In this document: piece by piece, positions 45,231 through 53,154 of the stretch | Layout: every line of letters starts with the position of its first letter | Position numbering within the stretch: position 1 is the first letter of the stretch | Source of the DNA: Kitasatospora sp. GAS204B | GTDB taxonomy: Bacteria; Actinomycetota; Actinomycetes; Streptomycetales; Streptomycetaceae | Reading direction: 5' to 3' | Length of the DNA: 64,000 bases | Assembly: GCF_029892155.1 (NCBI RefSeq) | Contig: NZ_JARZAG010000013.1 | Coordinates: 124,001-188,000 of the forward strand | Notes under the pieces: generated by a model | Seen by the model: the letters and a program-made list of their open reading frames with translations, nothing else | Database searches by the model: none | What the model was told of the DNA's origin: nothing | Translations under genes and position numbers: made by a program

Positions 45231-45892
45231 GACACCGCCCGCCGGTCGGCCAGCCGGCGAGCCGCCCGCTCCCGGGTCGCCACCGGCAGTTCGGCGACGT
45301 CCACCAGCCGGTGCAGCAGCTCCGGCTCGCCGGTCAGCGCCCGGAACGTGGTCGCCACATCGAGCCCGTGCGAGGGCCGGTGCACCACCCGCACCGCATC
45401 GCCCGCGCACACCGCCCCGTCCCGGAGCACCCGCAGGTAGGCGCCCGGCAACGCCCGCTGGGTGAACCGCTTCACCCAGCCGCGCTCGTCCAGCCAGCCC
45501 GCGAAGGTCCGGCACGGGATCCGCGGCACCGAGACCTCCAGCAGCAGCGTCTCGCCGACCAGCCAACGCTCGCCGATCACCGCGCCGTTCACGTCCAGGC
45601 CCTCGGTGGTGAGGTTCTCGCCGAACTCCCCGGGCCGCAGCGCGCGCCCCAACTCCGCCGCCCAGCGCGCCAGGTCCTCCCAGGCATAGGCGTAGACGGC
45701 CTGCTCGGGGCCGCCGTGGTTGCGCAGGTCGCAGATCGCGTCCCCGGCCAGCCCGCCGCCCTGGGCCGGCGCCGAGACCTCGACGGGGCCGGCCACGGAC
45801 CGCTTGTCGATCCCGGTCACACCCGGCTCGGAGAACTCCGTCGGGGTGGCCGTGCCGATGTTCACCGACCGGACGAAGGCAACTGATTCCAT
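45227..45892 (-). CDS. MOSC domain protein
   Basis: A 221-residue protein of the YiiM type: GLAGDAICDLRNHGGPEQAV (MOSC core), YAYAWEDLARWAAELGRALR, GEFGENLTTEGLDVNGAVIG, VSVPRIPCRTFAGWLDERGW with the conserved cysteine, and a C-terminal three-helix domain. MOSC proteins handle the molybdenum cofactor sulfur, and YiiM relatives detoxify N-hydroxylated bases. It heads the run MOSC-crcB-DUF190-crcB; whether it shares function with fluoride export is unknown. Confidence 0.92.
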   Translation of the reverse strand: MESVAFVRSVNIGTATPTEFSEPGVTGIDKRSVAGPVEVSAPAQGGGLAGDAICDLRNHGGPEQAVYAYAWEDLARWAAELGRALRPGEFGENLTTEGLDVNGAVIGERWLVGETLLLEVSVPRIPCRTFAGWLDERGWVKRFTQRALPGAYLRVLRDGAVCAGDAVRVVHRPSHGLDVATTFRALTGEPELLHRLVDVAELPVATRERAARRLADRRAVS

Positions 45893-45981
45893 ACGCCCAA
45901 GCTACCGCCGTCGCCCGCCGGGCCTCCCCCTGACGGCCCAACTGGGAAGCCGCCCGCCCGCCGCCCGCACAGGCTGGGCAC

Positions 45982-46512
45982 ATGGACAAGCCGCCCCGTG
46001 CCCCGCTCTGGCTCTGGCTGCTGCTGCCCTGCGCTCCGGTGCTGCTGTTCGCCGCCTACTTCACCGTGCCGCTGGGCACCTTCGGCCCCCACCACCCGGT
46101 GCTCAGCTGGACCGTCTTCGGACTGCTGCTGGCGCTGCTGGCCGGGCTGCTGCTGCGGGAGATCCAGTCGATCATGCTGGAGCGCCCACGCGGGCTGCCC
46201 GGGATCGTCATCCTGCTGCTGAGCATCGTGACCCTGCTGGTCTTCTCCACCTGCTACCTCGCGCTGGCCCGCGCTCCGAACCAGTTCACCGGCCTGAGCA
46301 CCCGGGTCGACGCGCTCTACTTCACCGTCATCACCGCGGCGACGGTGGGCTACGGCGACATCGTCCCGGTCAGCCAGACCGCCCGGGTCATCGTGATGGT
46401 GCAGATCCTCTACACCCTGGTCTTCCTCACCGCCGCCGCGACCGCGGTCGGCCAGCGGGTGCGCGGCCAGCTGGACGTCCGGGCCCGCCGCCGCCAGGAC
46501 GAACGCGGTTGA
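45982..46512 (+). CDS. Two-pore-helix potassium channel family protein
   Basis: A 176-residue membrane protein with four helices: LWLWLLLPCAPVLLFAAYFT, VLSWTVFGLLLALLAGLLLR, GIVILLLSIVTLLVFSTCYL and VIVMVQILYTLVFLTAAATA. The pore loop YFTVITAATVGYGDIVPVSQ carries the K+ selectivity filter TVGYGD. Short basic C-terminus, no RCK domain. Probably a tetrameric K+ channel. Confidence 0.93.
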   Translation: MDKPPRAPLWLWLLLPCAPVLLFAAYFTVPLGTFGPHHPVLSWTVFGLLLALLAGLLLREIQSIMLERPRGLPGIVILLLSIVTLLVFSTCYLALARAPNQFTGLSTRVDALYFTVITAATVGYGDIVPVSQTARVIVMVQILYTLVFLTAAATAVGQRVRGQLDVRARRRQDERG

Positions 46513-46543
46513 GCTTTGCCACCGGCGAGGCGATGCTGGTCAG

Positions 46544-46738
46544 GTGACCGGCATCTTCGACGAGGAGTTGCGCGAGCAGCTGGCCCTGGCCCGCAAGGCC
46601 CTGGCCCAGGCCCGCGCCGACGGCGATCTCGACGGCGTCCAGGCCTACCAGGGCCGGATCGCCGGCCTGCTGCGCACCGCCACCAAGCACGGCATCGCCC
46701 TCGAGCACACCGAGGAGGAGGAAGGCGGCGAGAGCTGA
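46544..46738 (+). CDS. Small helical hypothetical protein
   Basis: A 64-residue protein, GTG start (MTGIFDEELREQLALARKAL, AQARADGDLDGVQAYQGRIA, GLLRTATKHGIALE), ending in an acidic tail. Predicted almost entirely helical, likely a coiled-coil hairpin. It starts 31 bases after the K+ channel stop in the same direction. Family name not recalled; similar small proteins are conserved in streptomycetes. Confidence 0.7.
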   Translation: MTGIFDEELREQLALARKALAQARADGDLDGVQAYQGRIAGLLRTATKHGIALEHTEEEEGGES

Positions 46739-46778
46739 CGCCGTCCTCCACTTGCCGGTCGGTCTAAGGTGATCGGCC

Positions 46779-47405
46779 ATGGAAGACCGAGCACCTGTGA
46801 CGCCGCTGACCGTCGGCTTCGACCTCGACATGACGCTGATCGACACCCGGCCGGGCATCAAGCGGTGCTACGACCTGCTGGCCGCCGAGACCGGCACCGC
46901 CATCGACAGCGACCTGGTGGTCAGCCGGCTCGGCCCGCCCGTCGAACAGGAGCTGGCCAACTGGTTCCCCGCCGAGGCGATCCAGACCGTCGCGGACCGC
47001 TATCGCGCGCTCTACGCCGAGCACGGCATCGAGGGTTCCACCGCGCTGCCCGGTGCCCACGAGGCGATCGCCGCCGTGCGCCGGCACGGCGGGCGGGTCA
47101 TCGTGGTCACCGGCAAGTACGAGCCGAACGCCCGACGCAACCTCGACGCCGCGCGGCTGCCGGTGGACGGCCTGTACGGGACGGTCTTCGGCGCGCAGAA
47201 GGGCGCCGTGCTGCGGGCCGAGGGCGCGAGCGTCTACGTCGGGGACCACCTCGGCGACATCGAGGGCGCCCGGGTCGCCGGCGCGCTGGCCGTGGCGGTC
47301 GCCACCGGCCCCTACGCCGCCGCCGAACTCGCCGCCGCGGGCGCGGACGCCGTGCTGCCCCAACTGACCGCGTTCCCCCGGTGGCTGGCGGACCTGCGGT
47401 CCTGA
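46779..47405 (+). CDS. HAD superfamily phosphatase
   Basis: A 208-residue HAD-like hydrolase, phosphoglycolate-phosphatase type. Motif I GFDLDMTLIDT (nucleophile D), motif II VIVVTGK, motif III lysine near FGAQKGAVL and motif IV VYVGDHLGDIEGAR are all present; the cap is helical (residues about 20-85). Substrate not deducible. Two inverted repeats follow before the convergent tRNA-Leu. Confidence 0.92.
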   Translation: MEDRAPVTPLTVGFDLDMTLIDTRPGIKRCYDLLAAETGTAIDSDLVVSRLGPPVEQELANWFPAEAIQTVADRYRALYAEHGIEGSTALPGAHEAIAAVRRHGGRVIVVTGKYEPNARRNLDAARLPVDGLYGTVFGAQKGAVLRAEGASVYVGDHLGDIEGARVAGALAVAVATGPYAAAELAAAGADAVLPQLTAFPRWLADLRS

Positions 47406-47411
47406 GCCCTG

Positions 47412-47442
47412 CCGAAGCGGCCCCACGGGCGGGCCGCTTCGG
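47412..47442. terminator. Hairpin after the HAD gene
   Basis: CCGAAGCGGCCC (47412-47423) pairs with its complement at 47431-47442 around a 7-base loop, 7 bases after the stop codon. A likely terminator for the HAD gene. Confidence 0.7.
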
Positions 47443-47458
47443 GGCCCGGAAATGCGTT

Positions 47459-47498
47459 GAGGCCGGTCGCCCCGACTTTCGTCGGACCGACCGGCCTC
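47459..47498. terminator. Hairpin between HAD gene and tRNA-Leu
   Basis: GAGGCCGGTCG (47459-47469) pairs with CGACCGGCCTC (47488-47498), with a smaller CGAC/GTCG hairpin inside. It lies 5 bases beyond the tRNA 3' end and so probably ends the tRNA transcript. Confidence 0.7.
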
Positions 47499-47503
47499 AT
47501 CTG

Positions 47504-47587
47504 TGCGCGAGGGGGGAGTTGAACCCCCACGCCCTTTCGGGCACTGGAACCTGAATCCAGCGCGTCTGCCTATTCCGCCACCCGCGC
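47504..47587 (-). tRNA. tRNA-Leu (anticodon CAG)
   Basis: On the minus strand GCGCGGG opens the acceptor stem and pairs with CTCGCGC plus discriminator A. The anticodon arm CTGGA-TTCAGGT-TCCAG gives CAG, reading CUG leucine codons. The long variable arm (GTGCCCGAAAGGGCG) and the GGTTCAACTCC T-loop fit a class II leucine tRNA of 84 nt. CCA is not encoded. Confidence 0.97.
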
Positions 47588-48051
47588 AAGGTGTTGTCGA
47601 AGATGCTAACCGATCGTCCGGGTGAGGTCGAATCGGTTTGGACCCGCTTCGCTTCCCACTCGGCCGGCTTCGGCTCCCTCTCGGGCGCCCCTTCCGACGT
47701 GGAAAACATTAGCACGCCCCTCGAGCAACCTACGAATCGTTCCCAGGCCACGGCCTGCACGTCTGCCTCCGAAGCGCCACTCGAACGGCTCGACGAACAG
47801 CCCGGTCAACTGTCCGACGGACGGCTTGGCGAACGGGTGAGCGAGGGATGAGCATCCACCGCCAGGGGTACCTCTCGTTGCACCGGAACCGCCGCGGCGG
47901 CCAAGGTGTGCGCAAGCCCACCCGCCCGCGGCGGGTGGCCGGGGAACCGTACAGATGGCCAAGGCGTGGATACGATCAGTACGGAAGTTCCGCAATCGGG
48001 CCCGCGGCGGCCCGACCCAGCAGCCGAGAGACCTTTGGAAGGGGGTGCCCA
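47588..48051. other. Intergenic gap, 464 bases, between tRNA-Leu and fhaA
   Basis: Several short open frames cross this gap on both strands, but none has convincing codon bias or a matching ribosome site. It must hold divergent promoters for the tRNA and for the fhaA operon. TACGAT near 47971 is a plausible -10 element for fhaA. Nothing else is recognised. Confidence 0.5.
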
Positions 48052-48930
48052 GTGGGAGTCATGAAGAAGTTCGAGCAGCGACTCGAGGGTCTCGTGAACG
48101 GCACCTTCGCCAAGGTGTTCAAGTCCGAAGTCCAGCCCGTGGAGATCGCCGGTGCGCTGCAGCGCGAGTGCGACAACAACGCCACCATCTGGAACCGCGA
48201 CCGCACCGTGGTGCCGAACGACTTCATCGTCGAGCTCAGCCCGCACGACTACGAGCGGCTCAGCCCCTACGCCGGCCAACTCGGCCAGGAGCTCTCCGGC
48301 ATGGTGCTGGAGTACGCCGAGGCGCAGCGCTACAGCTTCCTCGGCCCGCTGCAGGTGAACCTGGAACGGGCCGACGACCTGGACACCGGTCTGTACCGGG
48401 TGCGCAGCCGCACCCTGGCCGGCGACACCCCCGAGCCGCCGGCCGCCGCGGCGCCGGCCCAGCCCGGCCACGGCCGCGCGCCGAGCGAGGCACCGGGTGC
48501 GCAGGGCGCACCGTGGCAGCAGAGCAGTGCGCCGACGTACGCCGGTGCGCCGCCCGCGCCGAGCGCGCCGCCGGCCATGCCCCCGGCACCGCCGACCGCC
48601 GGGATGGGCAGCAATGTGCGCCCGTTCCCCGGCGCCGGTACCGGCGCGGGCACCCGGCGCTGGATCGAGGTCAACGGCACCCGCCACCAGATCACCGGCA
48701 GCGCCTGTGTGCTGGGCCGCTCCACCGAGGCGGACGTGCGGATCGACGACCCCGGGGTCTCCCGCAAGCACGCCGAGATCCGCCCCGGCACCCCGGCCAT
48801 GGTGCTCGACCTGGGGTCCACCAACGGCATCGTGGTGGACGGACAGCACACCCAGCGCGCTACGCTCCGCGACGGCTCGCGGATCGTCGTGGGCTCCACG
48901 ACGATCATCTACCGACAGGTCGAAGGGTAG
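48052..48930 (+). CDS. fhaA: FHA domain protein FhaA
   Basis: A 292-residue protein from the GTG at 48052, behind GGAAGGGGG. The N-terminal DUF3662/FhaA domain (about 1-120: KKFEQRLEGLVNGTFAKVFK, VEIAGALQRECDNNATIWNR) is followed by a Pro/Ala-rich linker (125-195) and a C-terminal FHA domain (about 200-290: VLGRSTEADVRIDDPGVSRK, HAEI, LDLGSTNGIVVDG) that binds phosphothreonine. In mycobacteria FhaA binds phosphorylated MurJ/PbpA and restrains wall synthesis. It heads the wall-growth cluster and is followed 11 bases later by fhaB. Confidence 0.96.
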   Translation: MGVMKKFEQRLEGLVNGTFAKVFKSEVQPVEIAGALQRECDNNATIWNRDRTVVPNDFIVELSPHDYERLSPYAGQLGQELSGMVLEYAEAQRYSFLGPLQVNLERADDLDTGLYRVRSRTLAGDTPEPPAAAAPAQPGHGRAPSEAPGAQGAPWQQSSAPTYAGAPPAPSAPPAMPPAPPTAGMGSNVRPFPGAGTGAGTRRWIEVNGTRHQITGSACVLGRSTEADVRIDDPGVSRKHAEIRPGTPAMVLDLGSTNGIVVDGQHTQRATLRDGSRIVVGSTTIIYRQVEG

Positions 48931-48941
48931 GGCGAGCTCCG

Positions 48942-49511
48942 GTGTCCGAACTGACTCTGACAGTCCTCCGGCTGGGTTTCCTGGCCGTGCTGTGGCTGTT
49001 CGTCATCGTCGCGGTCCAGGTGATCCGCAGCGATCTGTTCGGCGCCAAGGCAGGCGGCAGGGCCGGCCGACGCGGCGGGCGCGCCGCGGCCACGGCGACC
49101 GCCGGCGGGGCTCCGACCCCGGTCGCCGCCCCGCCGCGGCAGCAGCCCGGCGGTCCGCGGGAAGGCGCCCAGGCCGGCCAGAGCGGCGGCCAGCGCGGTC
49201 GCCGCGCCGCATCCGCCGGCCCGACCCAGCTGGTCGTGGTCGAGGGCGCGCTGGCCGGTACCACGGTCGCACTGCAGGGCCAGGTCATCACGCTCGGTCG
49301 GGCCCACGACTCCACGATCGTGCTCGACGACGACTACGCCTCATCGCGGCATGCCAGGATCTACCCCGACCAGACTGGGCAGTGGACCGTGGAGGATCTA
49401 GGCTCCACCAACGGCACGTATCTCGACCGGCAGCGGCTGACCACGCCGATGCCGCTGCAGGTGGGAGTGCCGATCCGTATCGGCAGGACCGTCATCGAAC
49501 TGCGGAAGTAG
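48942..49511 (+). CDS. fhaB: FHA domain protein FhaB (FipA-like)
   Basis: A 189-residue protein, GTG at 48942. An N-terminal membrane helix (LRLGFLAVLWLFVIVAVQVI) is followed by a Gly/Ala/Arg-rich linker (about 35-95) and a C-terminal FHA domain (TLGRAHDSTIVLDDDYASSR, HARI, VEDLGSTNGTYLDRQRL). The SSRH and STNGT residues that hold phosphothreonine are intact. It is thought to recruit substrates of PknB to the wall machinery. Confidence 0.96.
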   Translation: MSELTLTVLRLGFLAVLWLFVIVAVQVIRSDLFGAKAGGRAGRRGGRAAATATAGGAPTPVAAPPRQQPGGPREGAQAGQSGGQRGRRAASAGPTQLVVVEGALAGTTVALQGQVITLGRAHDSTIVLDDDYASSRHARIYPDQTGQWTVEDLGSTNGTYLDRQRLTTPMPLQVGVPIRIGRTVIELRK

Positions 49512-49517
49512 TAGCGC

Positions 49518-49613
49518 ATGAGGGACAGCACCCCGTCCAAGACCAGCCGGGACGGCAGCGCGATGGCTGCCGCGGCCCTGCGCGAGGCCCAGAGGGGGGC
49601 ACGCACCGTATGA
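49518..49613 (+). CDS. 31-residue micro-ORF coupled to the phosphatase gene
   Basis: ATG at 49518 begins MRDSTPSKTSRDGSAMAAAA and ends ALREAQRGARTV at 49613. It starts 6 bases after the fhaB stop and its TGA overlaps the phosphatase ATG (ATGA at 49610-49613). The frame is basic and helical in its second half. The phosphatase start has AGAGGGGGGC inside this ORF. It may be a real micro-protein or a translational coupler; codon use is compatible with coding. Confidence 0.5.
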   Translation: MRDSTPSKTSRDGSAMAAAALREAQRGARTV

Positions 49614-51274
49614 GCCTCGTGCTGCGTTTCGCCGCCGGTTCCCACAAGGGCCTGATCCGGGAGGGGAACGAGGACTCCGGCTACGCCGGCCCTCGGCTGC
49701 TCGCCGTGGCCGACGGCATGGGCGGCGCGGCGGCCGGTGAGGTGGCCTCCGCCGAGGCCCTCAGTTCGATCATCTCGCTCGACGACGCCGACCCGCACGC
49801 CGACCTGCTGACCCTGCTGAACGACGCCGTGCAGGCCGCCAACGAGCGGCTGCGCGTGATGGTCGAGCAGGACCCGCAGCTGGAGGGCATGGGCTGCACC
49901 CTCACCGCGCTGCTCTGGACCGGCGAGCGGATGGGCCTGGTGCACGTCGGCGATTCGCGGGCCTACCTGCTGCGGGACGGCGCGCTGACCCAGATCACCC
50001 AGGACCACACCTGGGTGCAGCGGCTGGTCGACGAGGGCCGGATCACTCCGGAGGAGGCCGAGACGCACCCGCAGCGCTCGCTGCTGATGCGCGCGCTGGA
50101 CGGCCGCGGCCAGGTCGAGCCCGACCTGTCGATCCGCGAGGTCCGGGCCGGTGACCGCTACCTGATCTGCTCCGACGGCCTGTCCGGACCGGTCAGCCAC
50201 CAGACCCTGGAAGAGACGCTGGGGAGCTTCTACGCCCCCGAGCCGACCATCCAGGAGCTGATCCAGCTCGCCCTGCGCGGCGGCGGCCCCGACAACATCA
50301 CCTGCGTCGTGGCCGACGTGCTCGACGTGGGCCCCAGCGACACCCTCAGCGGCCAGTTCGCCACCGCCCCCGTGGTGGTCGGCGCGGTGGCCGAGGGCCC
50401 GCACGGCACCGCCGTGGACCACCAGATCATCGACACCCCGGCCGGCCGGGCCGCGGGCCTCGGCCGCCCGCAGTCCCCGCCGCCCGGCGCCTTCGGCCCG
50501 CCCGCCGGCTACGGCGGCGCGCCCGGTGGCTTCGGCCCGGCCGAGGGCTACGGCGAGACCTACGGCGAGGCGCACCCGGAGGGCTACGGCGAGGGGTACG
50601 GCGACGGCTACGGCCAGGCCGGCTATCCCCAGGAGGGCTACGGCACCGGCCAGCCCGGCGAGGGCTACGGCACCGCCCCGGCCGAGCCCGACGGCTACCC
50701 GGTCCCCGAGCAGCCGAAGAAGCGCCGCTGGTTCCGGCGCTCGGCGATCACCGTGCTCGCGCTCGGCCTGGTCGGCGGCGCCGCGTACGCCGGCTACCAG
50801 TGGACCCAGGGCCAGTACTACGTCGGCGAGCGCGACGGCCACGTCGCCGTGTACCAGGGGATCAACCAGGACCTGCCGGGGCTGCAGCTCTCCTCGGTCC
50901 AGCAGGAGTACCCGGACGCGGCGATCACGGACCTGCCCGCCGACCAGCAGAGCCAGCTGCGGAGCACCGTCTCCGCGGACAGCCTGAGCGCCGCCACCGC
51001 ACAGGCCGACCACTTCAGGGCGCAGGCCTCGGCCTGCCACAAGCTGAAGCAGGGCGGTGCCTCGCCGGCCGCCACGGCGACCAACGCCGCGCTGGAGACC
51101 ACGCCCAGGGTGGGCGCCTCACCGGCCGTGCCGAGCCCCTCGGCCACCACCACGGCGCAACCCAGCCCGAGCACGACCCCGCAGGCCGGCGGCTCGCCCA
51201 GCGCCCCCGCCTCCCCGAGCGGACCGCCCCCGCTCACCGCGGACGAGCAGCCGCTGGCGAAGAACTGCTCCTGA
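49610..51274 (+). CDS. pstP: PP2C Ser/Thr protein phosphatase (PstP-like)
   Basis: A 554-residue membrane phosphatase. Residues 1-240 are PP2C: KGLIREGNEDSGYAG, LAVADGMGGAAAGE (DGMGG), MGLVHVGDSRAYLLRDG, LICSDGLSGPVS, GGPDNITCVVADV with all metal aspartates. A Gly/Tyr-rich linker (about 280-365, repeats of EGYGEGYGDGYG type) leads to one membrane helix (ITVLALGLVGGAAYAGYQWT, about 380-400) and an external domain with a Ser/Pro/Ala tail. It reverses PknB phosphorylation. Unlike the usual operon, no rodA/ftsW follows; a strong terminator does. Confidence 0.95.
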   Translation: MSLVLRFAAGSHKGLIREGNEDSGYAGPRLLAVADGMGGAAAGEVASAEALSSIISLDDADPHADLLTLLNDAVQAANERLRVMVEQDPQLEGMGCTLTALLWTGERMGLVHVGDSRAYLLRDGALTQITQDHTWVQRLVDEGRITPEEAETHPQRSLLMRALDGRGQVEPDLSIREVRAGDRYLICSDGLSGPVSHQTLEETLGSFYAPEPTIQELIQLALRGGGPDNITCVVADVLDVGPSDTLSGQFATAPVVVGAVAEGPHGTAVDHQIIDTPAGRAAGLGRPQSPPPGAFGPPAGYGGAPGGFGPAEGYGETYGEAHPEGYGEGYGDGYGQAGYPQEGYGTGQPGEGYGTAPAEPDGYPVPEQPKKRRWFRRSAITVLALGLVGGAAYAGYQWTQGQYYVGERDGHVAVYQGINQDLPGLQLSSVQQEYPDAAITDLPADQQSQLRSTVSADSLSAATAQADHFRAQASACHKLKQGGASPAATATNAALETTPRVGASPAVPSPSATTTAQPSPSTTPQAGGSPSAPASPSGPPPLTADEQPLAKNCS

Positions 51275-51287
51275 GCGGCCCGACCGC

Positions 51288-51328
51288 CGCTTCCGGGGGC
51301 GGGGCCGTCGGCCCCGCCCCCGGAAGCG
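51288..51328 (+). terminator. Strong terminator between PP2C and pbpA
   Basis: A perfect 19-bp stem (51288-51306 and 51310-51328, CGCTTCCGGGGGCGGGGCC and its complement) with a 3-base loop, 13 bases after the phosphatase stop. It splits the usually continuous cluster here and implies a separate promoter for pbpA. Confidence 0.88.
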
Positions 51329-51417
51329 ACCCGGGCGGTCAGCGGGTGAGCGTTCGTGCGGTTGAATGACTTCGCCGTGCCAAGCGCAGTACGCACCGAG
51401 GAGGGGACCGCGTCTCA

Positions 51418-52878
51418 ATGAACCAGCCCATTCGACGGGTCTCCGTCTTCTGCATGGTCCTGATCTTCGCGCTGCTGCTGCGGACCAACTGGATCCAGGC
51501 CGTGACGGCCGACTCCTACGCAAGCAACTCGCACAACCTCCGCAGCACCCTCGACGCGTACTCCTACCCGCGCGGCACCATCATGACCGCCGACGGGCAG
51601 CCGATGACCGGCTCGAACCTCACCACCGGCTACGAGTACAAGTACAAGACCACCTGGACCAACGGGCCGCTGTACGCCCCGATCACCGGCTACTCCTCGC
51701 AGGTCTTCAAATCCAGCGGCCTGGAGTCGCTGGAGAACGGGATCCTCGCCGGCACCGACGACCGGCTCTTCTTCGGCGACACCTGGGACGCGCTGACCGG
51801 TGGGAAGAAGCAGGGCGGCAACGTGATCACCACGATCAACTCCAAGGCCCAGCAGGCCGCCTTCCAGGGCCTGGGGAACAAGAAGGGTGCCGCGGTCGCC
51901 ATCGACCCGCGCACCGGCGCGATCCTGGCCCTGGTCTCCACCCCGTCCTACGACCCGGGCACCTTCGCCGGCAGCAGCACCGCCGAGGGCAAGACCTACA
52001 ACGCACTCAACAGCGACCCGAACCAGCCGATGCTGGACCGGGCGCTCAAGGAGACCTACCCGCCGGGTTCGACCTTCAAGATCGTCACCGCCGCCACCGC
52101 CTTCGAGACCGGCAAGTACCAGAACCCGACCGACCAGACGGACACCCCGGACCAGTACGTCCTGCCGGGCACCAACACCGTGCTGAACAACGACAGCCCC
52201 GGCGAGGCGTGCGGCCAGGCCACCCTGATCGACGCCTTCGCGATCTCCTGCAACACCGTCTACGGCAAGCTCGGCGCGGACCTCGGCGAGGAGAAGCTGC
52301 TCGCCCAGGCGAACAAGTTCGGCTTCAACGCCACCGTCGACACCCCGATCCGCTCGGCCGCCAGCACCTTCCCGAGCGACTCCACCCCCGACGGCACCGC
52401 GATGGACGCCATCGGGCAGCACAACACCGCCGCCACCCCGCTGCAGATGGCGATGGTGGCCGCCGCGGTCGCCAACAACGGCAAGCTGATGCAGCCCTAC
52501 CTGGTCGGCCAGGAGAAGTCGGGCAGCGGCAGCGTGGTCTCCACGCACGCCGAGAAGGAGATGGACCAGGCGGTCAGCCCCGCCACCGCGCAGAAGCTGC
52601 AGCAGATGATGGTCGCCGTGGTGCAGAACGGCACCGGCAAGCTGGCACAGATCCCCGGCGTCGAGGTCGGCGGCAAGACCGGCACCGCCCAGCACGGCAC
52701 CGACAACAAGGGGCTGCCGTTCGCCTGGTTCGTCTCGTACGCCAAGGTCGGCAACGACATCCCGGTCGCCGTCGCCGTGGTGGTCGAGGACGGCGCCGCG
52801 AGCAGCGACGAGATCAGCGGCGGCAGCATCGCCGCGCCGATCGCCAAGTCGATCATGCAGGCCGTCATCGGGCACTGA
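51418..52878 (+). CDS. pbpA: Class B penicillin-binding protein PbpA
   Basis: A 486-residue transpeptidase that cross-links peptidoglycan. An N-terminal membrane helix (VSVFCMVLIFALLLRTNWIQ) is followed by a dimerisation/pedestal domain and the catalytic domain with S218 in GSTFK, S277 in SCN and K420 in KTG. Length and motifs match actinobacterial PbpA. ATG at 51418 follows GAGGAGGGG. In relatives pbpA follows its rodA partner; here it is preceded by a terminator and a short gap. It is a probable target of PknB/FhaA control. Confidence 0.96.
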   Translation: MNQPIRRVSVFCMVLIFALLLRTNWIQAVTADSYASNSHNLRSTLDAYSYPRGTIMTADGQPMTGSNLTTGYEYKYKTTWTNGPLYAPITGYSSQVFKSSGLESLENGILAGTDDRLFFGDTWDALTGGKKQGGNVITTINSKAQQAAFQGLGNKKGAAVAIDPRTGAILALVSTPSYDPGTFAGSSTAEGKTYNALNSDPNQPMLDRALKETYPPGSTFKIVTAATAFETGKYQNPTDQTDTPDQYVLPGTNTVLNNDSPGEACGQATLIDAFAISCNTVYGKLGADLGEEKLLAQANKFGFNATVDTPIRSAASTFPSDSTPDGTAMDAIGQHNTAATPLQMAMVAAAVANNGKLMQPYLVGQEKSGSGSVVSTHAEKEMDQAVSPATAQKLQQMMVAVVQNGTGKLAQIPGVEVGGKTGTAQHGTDNKGLPFAWFVSYAKVGNDIPVAVAVVVEDGAASSDEISGGSIAAPIAKSIMQAVIGH

Positions 52879-53154
52879 CCCTGACGGCTTTCCGACGAGC
52901 TGGGCCATACTGGGCGATCGGACGTGTGATCGGATACCGGTCTGGTCTCAGCTGCCGGGCGTGTCGAGTTGGTACGGCGGCGACCGGTAGCGTATCCGCC
53001 AGCAGCGGGTGTGCCCGCGGCTCAGGGCCACGGTTCGACGGGGCCCGGAGATCGGCGTCACAGAACCAACGTGGCGAGGGCAGCGTCAGTACTGGCACGT
53101 GCGGGGACACCTACGTCATATCCTCACCGCCCGGTGAGGGAGAGGGTCGGAACT

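Noticed and set aside
45893..45981. Possible fluoride riboswitch upstream of the MOSC-CrcB run.
   Set aside because: No recognisable fluoride-aptamer core in the short gap.
47591..47995. Short frames on both strands in the gap before fhaA.
   Set aside because: Weak codon bias, no ribosome sites, mutually overlapping; more likely promoter DNA.
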